A DNA stretch of 64,000 nt from Pseudarthrobacter sp. BIM B-2242 (GTDB lineage: Bacteria > Actinomycetota > Actinomycetes > Actinomycetales > Micrococcaceae). The translations under genes were made by a program, and so were the position numbers. The stretch covers positions 558,001-622,000 of the forward strand of contig NZ_CP061721.1 of assembly GCF_014764445.1 (NCBI RefSeq). Direction: 5' to 3'. Within the stretch, counting starts at the first letter, position 1. Every line of letters starts with the position of its first letter. The notes beneath the pieces are model-generated. The model did not search any database, had not been told where the DNA came from, and saw only the letters and a list, made by a program, of their open reading frames with translations. Shown piece after piece: positions 59,124 to 64,000 of the stretch.

Positions 59124-59744
59124 TCAGGGAAGCACGACGGCGGAAGGCGGGCCGCGCCGACTGTGTTGCCGAAGGTTCCGCCAGGGGCGGAGGGGAAGAA
59201 CCGCTGGCGGGCCGGGCACCCAAGGGGGCGGGCCGGCGTCGGGCGTTACTGCTTCGGGGAGCCTGACGAGCGGCCGCAGCCACGCCGCGAGGGACCAGAG
59301 CGCGGCTTCACCTTTGGTAAGCAGAAGGGCGCACGCGGCAGTTGCCACGGTGTGCGTCACCAGCATGACCAGGCCGCCGGTGGTACCCGTGGCGTGGAGG
59401 TGTGCGGCGGCTTCCAGTGCGGGCAGTGCCGTGCCGGAAAGGTGGTGGGTTCCCGTCGGGGCCGGGCCTGCCGCAATGACCGGAGTGCTGAACACGGTAA
59501 AGACTTCGTGCAGGGCCAGTTGCCCGGCGCCCAGGAGGGCGGTCATAGCGGCGAAATTCAGTTTCAGGCGGGTGGCGGTGGTGGCTGCCAGGACTGTGAG
59601 GGCCAGGACTGCCAGCAGGATGCCGGCCGCAGGCAGCTCGCCGCCACCCAGCACGTGGGCTCCGGCCGCGAGGCTCAGGATCCCGGTGGAGAGCAGGGCG
59701 GCGCGGAGGAAATGGAAGGGCGCCCGAACATGGTCTGTACGCAC
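59124..59744 (-). CDS. Predicted membrane protein upstream of ycnI
   Basis: 206 aa, not assigned to a family. Four or so membrane segments (about residues 14-33, 39-60, 65-85, 122-142), with His and Met residues in and near them (HVLGGG, HLHATGTTGGLVMLVTHTV). A basic/proline-rich tail (VPGPPAVLPLRPWRNLRQHSRR) follows. Position before the copper-related ycnI hints at a copper role; this is inference. Confidence 0.6.
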   Translation of the reverse strand: MRTDHVRAPFHFLRAALLSTGILSLAAGAHVLGGGELPAAGILLAVLALTVLAATTATRLKLNFAAMTALLGAGQLALHEVFTVFSTPVIAAGPAPTGTHHLSGTALPALEAAAHLHATGTTGGLVMLVTHTVATAACALLLTKGEAALWSLAAWLRPLVRLPEAVTPDAGPPPWVPGPPAVLPLRPWRNLRQHSRRGPPSAVVLP

Positions 59745-59847
59745 GGATCCTCCCTTGCTTCAGCGCTGCCGACGGTGTGCCGCCGCGCTGGTGGGCCCTG
59801 CGCGGCATTGCAGGATCTTACAGGCGCCACCCGGCGATGACCAGATC

Positions 59848-61197
59848 CTACCGGTCCTTGGACGGCCGGCCGGTCCGGGACGGGGCGTGCAGGGCCACCA
59901 CGTTGGACTCGGGTTCCTCGGCGCCGGACAGCTCATCGGCTGTGTCCAGGTAGCCCGCGGCCAGGTCCACGCACTGGACGGCTACCGGGGGAACGCGATA
60001 ATGCGTGTCGGCGTCCACCAGCCCCAGTTCGGCAAGCAGGCCGAGACTGCGCCGGGCTTCCATAGCTGCGTACGACGCGTAGATCGCTTCAAGGCGGGCC
60101 TCATCCTGGCTGGCGTCGGACAGGTCCGGATCGTCGACGATGCCGTGGTCCGGGAAGGCCTCGCCTAATTCCATCGATGCCAGGGCTTCGAGCTGCGCGA
60201 CGGGCACGGGGTCTTCCGTCGTGCCGTACGTGAGGACGGCGAGAACCGTCCCACCCACCGATTCCACGTCCCACACGGCATCCGATGAACTGAGGACGCC
60301 TACCAAGAGCACCACGGCCAGCATCCGCCGGGCTTTGAGCCGTTCCCCGACTTCCGCACTGTTCCAGGCAGCAGCCTCGGGGCCGGGTACGGCGCGGGTG
60401 GATCCGAGCCGTATCAGGCCCGCGCCGACCAAGGCCGACCAGACTTCGTTGAGCACCGGTACGTCGAACATGCTGCCGACTTCCAAAGGGCCGTCCGGCC
60501 GTTCCCCGGCGGACTCCGTGGCTGGCCGCTTGGCGCCACGTTTTCCACGGGCAAGGACTTCGACGGCCGCAGCAGCCGGCTCGATGTCCTTGAGCCGCAA
60601 AGCGCCGGTTGCGGTGACTTCCTTGCCCGCGCCCACCCATTCCAGGAGCGCCGACGCCCGCCGGATCAGGGGCATGGCGTCGAACGCCGATTCCTGCTCC
60701 TCGTCGCTGAGGCGGGGCACCACAATGTCCGGGTGGTCCGGGGCAGCCGCGGCAGGGCCGCTGCCGAGCACCGCTTGAAGCTCAGCGTAGGCGCCCTCAG
60801 TACCTGTCCACCGGCCGGTCCCTTTGAGGAACCGGACATAGGATTCCAAGGCGAAGTAAAGGTCGTCGAAGGCATCATCGGCATGTTCCGGGTCCAATGC
60901 TGAGGCAATTGATTCAACCGCGGCCTCAACGCCTTCTCCGGCGATAGCCGTGGCCGAGCTCGATCCCTCAATGGCATGCTGGGCGGAGAGGAAAACCTTG
61001 ACAAGTTCGAGGCACTCGAAGGCCTCGGCAGGGTCGCGGAACTCAGCCGCGCTCCACTGAATAAACTCGACAGCCATCGAATCAACCACCCGATGGTTCA
61101 GGACCAGCTGCAGGGGCATCTTCGGGGCAGACGGTACTGCCTTCAGGTGCCGCTGGTTCTTGTTCCTGGTCTTGGACCTGCCGGTCTTTTTAGCCAA
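59848..61197 (-). CDS. Hypothetical protein
   Basis: 449 aa, not recognised. Lys/Arg-rich N-terminus (AKKTGRSKTRNKNQRHLKAV), then acidic helical sequence. The middle (about 175-290) has two winged-helix-like stretches, one beginning ALLEWVGAGKEVTATGALRLKDIEPA and one at VPVLNEVWSALVGAGLIRLG. No signal peptide, membrane segment or catalytic motif. Codon use is normal for the region, so it is a real gene; a nucleic-acid role is a guess from the basic tail and winged-helix look. Confidence 0.65.
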   Translation of the reverse strand: MAKKTGRSKTRNKNQRHLKAVPSAPKMPLQLVLNHRVVDSMAVEFIQWSAAEFRDPAEAFECLELVKVFLSAQHAIEGSSSATAIAGEGVEAAVESIASALDPEHADDAFDDLYFALESYVRFLKGTGRWTGTEGAYAELQAVLGSGPAAAAPDHPDIVVPRLSDEEQESAFDAMPLIRRASALLEWVGAGKEVTATGALRLKDIEPAAAAVEVLARGKRGAKRPATESAGERPDGPLEVGSMFDVPVLNEVWSALVGAGLIRLGSTRAVPGPEAAAWNSAEVGERLKARRMLAVVLLVGVLSSSDAVWDVESVGGTVLAVLTYGTTEDPVPVAQLEALASMELGEAFPDHGIVDDPDLSDASQDEARLEAIYASYAAMEARRSLGLLAELGLVDADTHYRVPPVAVQCVDLAAGYLDTADELSGAEEPESNVVALHAPSRTGRPSKDR

Positions 61198-61269
61198 GGA
61201 TTGCCTCCAGTTCCAGGGGCGACTTCACCACCTGCATTGTCACGTTCGATTGCATCCGGATATACGAGC

Positions 61270-62352
61270 TTACAAAACAGGGCCGCCGGCGAGCAGTTCG
61301 GCCAGAACGTCTGCGGCCGCGTCATGCCGGATCAGTGACGCCGCCTGGCCCGCCCAGAGCGACATCAGCGCGGTGTTTTCCTGGGCGGCTGCCTCTGGCC
61401 GGAAACGGCCGGTCAGCCAATTCTGGACAGGGAACGGTGCCGTCCCTGCCGTTAGTGAGAGTTCAGTGATGATGCGGTTAGGAATGCCCCGGGCAAGCCG
61501 TCCGCTCAACGTCCGGGTCAGCACCGTTTCCTGCGCGGCCGGGCTGTGGAGGATATCGCGGTACGCCGGCACGGCCGCGGATTCCCGTGTGGCCAGGAAG
61601 GCGGAACCGACCTGGACCGCGTCCGCGCCGAGCGCCCGTGCAGCCGCGTAACCGCGGCGGTCCACGATGCCGCCGGCGGCGATCACGGGAATGCTAACGG
61701 CGTCCGCCACCTGCGGGACCAGGGCAAACGTACCGACGAGCGACTCTTCCGCGGGTTTCAGGAAGGAGACCCTGTGGCCGCCGGACTCCGAACCGCTGGC
61801 CACCACGGCATCCACGCCGCCGGCCTCCAGCGCAACGGCCTCGTCCACCGTGGTGGCGGTACCCACCAGCACGATACCCCGCCGGTGTGCCGCCTCCACG
61901 AGGTCCGGCGCCGGGACGCCGAAGACAAAACTGACGACGGCGGGACGCGCCTCCAGGGTGGCGGCCACCTGCTCGTCGAAGTCCGGCATGTAGCGGTCGG
62001 GCATTTCCGGGAGAGGCAGGCCCACTTCGTCAAAGTAGGGCTTCAGCGCCTGGACGTAGTGCTCGAAGTCCGTTTGGGGGATCTCGGTGGTTTCGTCGCC
62101 GGTGGGAACCCAGAGGTTGAGGGCGAACGGCTTGGGTGTGGCCTTCCTGAGTTGCGCGGCCGTGGTGCGGATGGCGTCCGCACCGTAGCCGTACAGGCCG
62201 TAGGAACCCAGCCCGCCGCCGTCGCTCACTGCCGCCGTCAGTTCCACGGAGGAAACTCCGCCGAAGGGGCCCAGGACCACCGGCACGTCCGTACCGAAGA
62301 GCTCCGTGATCCGGTTTTTCTGCGGGGCGGAGGTGCTGGGAACGGGCGTCAT
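61270..62352 (-). CDS. Nitronate monooxygenase (NMO/2-nitropropane dioxygenase family)
   Basis: 360 aa FMN-dependent TIM barrel. VVLGPFGGVSSVELTAAVSDGGGLG at the N-terminus holds the FMN-binding Gly, SESGGHR near residue 200 contains the catalytic-type His, and VIAAGGIVDRRGYAAARALGADAVQVGSAFL is the phosphate-binding end (motifs listed separately). Oxidises nitronates such as propionate-3-nitronate. ATG 62352. Gap to the next gene has nothing notable. Confidence 0.88.
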   Translation of the reverse strand: MTPVPSTSAPQKNRITELFGTDVPVVLGPFGGVSSVELTAAVSDGGGLGSYGLYGYGADAIRTTAAQLRKATPKPFALNLWVPTGDETTEIPQTDFEHYVQALKPYFDEVGLPLPEMPDRYMPDFDEQVAATLEARPAVVSFVFGVPAPDLVEAAHRRGIVLVGTATTVDEAVALEAGGVDAVVASGSESGGHRVSFLKPAEESLVGTFALVPQVADAVSIPVIAAGGIVDRRGYAAARALGADAVQVGSAFLATRESAAVPAYRDILHSPAAQETVLTRTLSGRLARGIPNRIITELSLTAGTAPFPVQNWLTGRFRPEAAAQENTALMSLWAGQAASLIRHDAAADVLAELLAGGPVL

Positions 62353-62528
62353 AAGGGCTCCTGCGGGTCACGGGTGGTTTTCGCGACCAGTCTCGCAGGC
62401 CCTGCTGCTCGGCCCAAGTCTGCACGGTCCGGATACGCGTCTCCGACGGGTCCAGGGGGCTATGTACCGTGACATTGGCCAGGGCTAGACTGCTGGCGTA
62501 AGTCGCCAACTACCTCAGGGAGCACATG

Positions 62529-62873
62529 ATGAACTACTCAGGCACTGGCAACGAGAAATCGGTTCTGGCCAGCGAGCTCAACCGGACCCATGTGGGCCAG
62601 ACCGTCAGCTTCGAACCGGACGAATTCACGTTGGTGTTCGGCAAGATTGCTGCCATTGCCCGGAAGGAGGGCGGCGTCACCATCGCATTGCAGGGTGTCG
62701 AAACAAGCGGCGGCCTGCAGTCCAGCTACAGCCTCCCCGGCAGCAAGCATGTCTACCTCCAGCCGGACATGCTGACGAACACCGAGTCCACCATCAAAGA
62801 CCTTTTCGGCAAGGTCCAGGAAAACCTCCGCGGTGGCGGGCACAAGGGAGATGACAGGACGGACAAGCTGTGA
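62529..62873 (+). CDS. Hypothetical protein
   Basis: 114 aa, not recognised. Looks like a small beta-rich domain (VGQTVSFEPDEFTLVFGKIAAIARKEGGVTIALQGV, two parts) with a hydrophilic C-terminal tail (GGGHKGDDRTDKL). ATG 62529, with AGGGAG 6 nt upstream; another ATG lies directly before it at 62526. Divergent from nitronate monooxygenase. Confidence 0.6.
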   Translation: MNYSGTGNEKSVLASELNRTHVGQTVSFEPDEFTLVFGKIAAIARKEGGVTIALQGVETSGGLQSSYSLPGSKHVYLQPDMLTNTESTIKDLFGKVQENLRGGGHKGDDRTDKL

Positions 62874-62917
62874 CGGTCCTGTCGTGACTGTTGGACTCCG
62901 AATCTGACTAGGCGAAC

Positions 62918-62954
62918 GCCCCGGTTTCCCTTCTTTGAGGGAGCGAACCGGGGC
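62918..62954 (+). terminator. Hairpin after the 62529 gene
   Basis: GCCCCGGTT (62918-62926) pairs with AACCGGGGC (62946-62954), and TCCC/GGGA pair inside it, giving a long stem 45 bp after the stop. GC-rich and stable; no T run follows. Confidence 0.5.
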
Positions 62955-63046
62955 CCTGCTGCGTTGAGCGAGGTGTGGGTTTACCTTCGCCACAGGGCGC
63001 GAATCGGGCTGGGCGTAGGGTGGAACCCGGACGAAAGGAATATCTC

Positions 63047-63826
63047 ATGAAGAAAATCCTCATGGTACTGACCAGCGTTTCCGAGATCGGCGATACCGGA
63101 GAGAAGACCGGCTACAACGTGGCCGAGGCTGCACACCCCTGGAAGGTTTTCAAGGATTCCGGGCATTTCGTCGACTTTGCGTCTATCAAGGGCGGCCAGC
63201 CCCCGCGCGACGAAGTGGACTCCCACGATCCCATCCAGGTCTCCTTCACGGAGGACGAGACCACGCGGGCCGGCCTCTACAACACTGCCCGCGTCGACGT
63301 CGTTGATCCAGAGCAGTACGACGCGGTGTTCCTCGTGGGCGGCCACGGCACCATGTGGGACTTCCCGGACAGTAAGGGCCTGCAGAACCTGGTGGCCAGC
63401 GTCTACAACGCCGGCGGCTTGGTGGGGGCGGTCTGCCACGGACCGGCCGGCCTGCTGAACGTGGAACTGGCGAACGGGCTCCGCCTCGTCGAGGGCCGGA
63501 AGGTGGCCGCCTTCACCAATGACGAGGAAGTTGCCGCAGGGAAGGACAAAGTCATCCCGTTCTTCCTGGCAGACCGACTTGAAGAACAGGGTGCCACCCA
63601 CGTCTCCGCTGGTCTCTTTGAGGAGATGGTGGTGGTCGACGAGAGGCTGGTGACCGGTCAGAACCCGGCCTCCGCCGCTGGCGTGGCCAAGGAGATGGAG
63701 AAGCTCTTCGCGGAAGTTATCCACCAGGAAAAGGCCGACGAGCAGCACGACGCGGAGGCAGTGCGCGCAGCGAAGGACGCCGAGAAGAACGCCAAGAAGG
63801 CAGCAGCGGCAGAAGCCGGGCACTAG
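63047..63826 (+). CDS. DJ-1/PfpI-superfamily protein (Hsp31-like)
   Basis: 259 aa. Glu27 (YNVAEAAHP), Cys130 and His131 (VGAVCHGPAGLL) match the Hsp31-type class of the DJ-1/PfpI superfamily, which includes glyoxalase III and deglycase-like enzymes. A Lys/Ala/Glu-rich C-terminal tail (about 232-259) is not part of the usual fold. ATG 63047 has AAAGGAA 7 nt upstream. A strong terminator follows. Confidence 0.88.
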   Translation: MKKILMVLTSVSEIGDTGEKTGYNVAEAAHPWKVFKDSGHFVDFASIKGGQPPRDEVDSHDPIQVSFTEDETTRAGLYNTARVDVVDPEQYDAVFLVGGHGTMWDFPDSKGLQNLVASVYNAGGLVGAVCHGPAGLLNVELANGLRLVEGRKVAAFTNDEEVAAGKDKVIPFFLADRLEEQGATHVSAGLFEEMVVVDERLVTGQNPASAAGVAKEMEKLFAEVIHQEKADEQHDAEAVRAAKDAEKNAKKAAAAEAGH

Positions 63827-63856
63827 CGCCGCAGGGTTCTTCGGCAGAGCACAAGG

Positions 63857-63894
63857 CACTACTTCCTTGAGTTATCAGGGAGGTAGTGTTTTTT
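63857..63894 (+). terminator. Rho-independent terminator after the DJ-1/PfpI gene
   Basis: CACTACTTCCTTGA (63857-63870) pairs with TCAGGGAGGTAGTG (63875-63888), all positions paired when two G-U pairs are allowed, loop GTTA. A run of six T follows (63889-63894). This is the clearest intrinsic terminator in the window. Confidence 0.85.
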
Positions 63895-63901
63895 GTGTGC
63901 T

Positions 63902-64000
63902 CTAGGGGCGCTCTCCGGGTTGAGCTGCATCGAAGAACCGGAATTCCTCGCTGACAGGCTCCGTCACGCCTCTTCCCTTGTCCCGGATGAAATCGAGGTC
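63902..64000 (-). CDS. Possible C-terminal end of a minus-strand gene
   Basis: An open frame with GC-rich codons reaches the window end and stops at TAG (63902-63904). The last residues read ...GRGVTEPVSEEFRFFDAAQPGERP. Position convergent with the DJ-1 gene, just after its terminator, supports a real gene. Too short to identify. Confidence 0.35.
   Translation of the reverse strand, partial: DLDFIRDKGRGVTEPVSEEFRFFDAAQPGERP

Overview
The window is a chromosomal stretch of a high-GC actinobacterium. The protein set (a RamB-like regulator next to isocitrate lyase, a DtxR-type iron box, a YczR/YczE pair, an Lhr helicase beside a Nei glycosylase, DUF4916 and YcnI proteins) points to the Micrococcaceae, most likely Arthrobacter or a close relative. 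This is a judgement from the translated sequences; no database was searched.

Layout. 1-2.9 kb: end of a ROK protein, a D-2-hydroxyacid dehydrogenase and a divergent MFS permease. 2.9-4.5 kb: an IS3-family element lying inside a nested palindromic repeat. 4.6-9.5 kb: the glyoxylate shunt (malate synthase, isocitrate lyase) with a divergent RamB-like regulator. 9.6-14.4 kb: TAXI-type binding protein, sensor kinase and response regulator, divergent from a KgtP-like dicarboxylate permease that has a 25-codon coupled leader ORF. 14.7-20.6 kb: pyruvate oxidase, a lipoprotein serpin, a pyridoxal/HMP kinase, and KDPG aldolase with KDG kinase. 20.7-25.9 kb: a TetR-headed operon, a queuosine-precursor transporter, a dienelactone hydrolase and tRNA-guanine transglycosylase. 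25.9-30 kb: small enzymes and unknowns. 30-34 kb: an FbpABC-type ferric-iron ABC transporter under a near-consensus DtxR/IdeR box. 34-39 kb: GH76 hydrolase, SDR plus acyl-CoA dehydrogenase operon, DUF1684 and F420-reductase-like proteins. 39.1-41.9 kb: PEP carboxylase. 42-47.6 kb: DedA protein, a SARP-type regulator with three direct repeats at exact 22-bp spacing upstream, macrodomain protein, pseudouridine synthase, ArsR-like regulator plus SRPBCC protein. 47.7-50 kb: YczR/YczE. 50-57.5 kb: Nei, Lhr and a Rieske-FAD oxidoreductase. 57.5-64 kb: DUF4232 lipoprotein, YcnI copper-type proteins, unknowns, nitronate monooxygenase and a DJ-1/PfpI protein.

Central carbon metabolism runs through the window: glyoxylate shunt, pyruvate oxidase, PEP carboxylase, KDG/KDPG steps and dicarboxylate uptake all feed the pyruvate/PEP/TCA node.

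The most unusual signals are non-coding. A ~105-bp repeat made of an inner hairpin nested between two outer inverted arms, with four copies of the core CTCTCTCACTT in each element, occurs five times, always next to gene 3' ends. One copy is split by the IS3-family element. Others are the 22-bp-spaced SARP-type repeats, paired TetR operators 33 bp apart, a YczR inverted repeat over an apparently leaderless promoter, and a 31-bp-arm inverted repeat between convergent genes. No tRNA, rRNA or CRISPR array was recognised.
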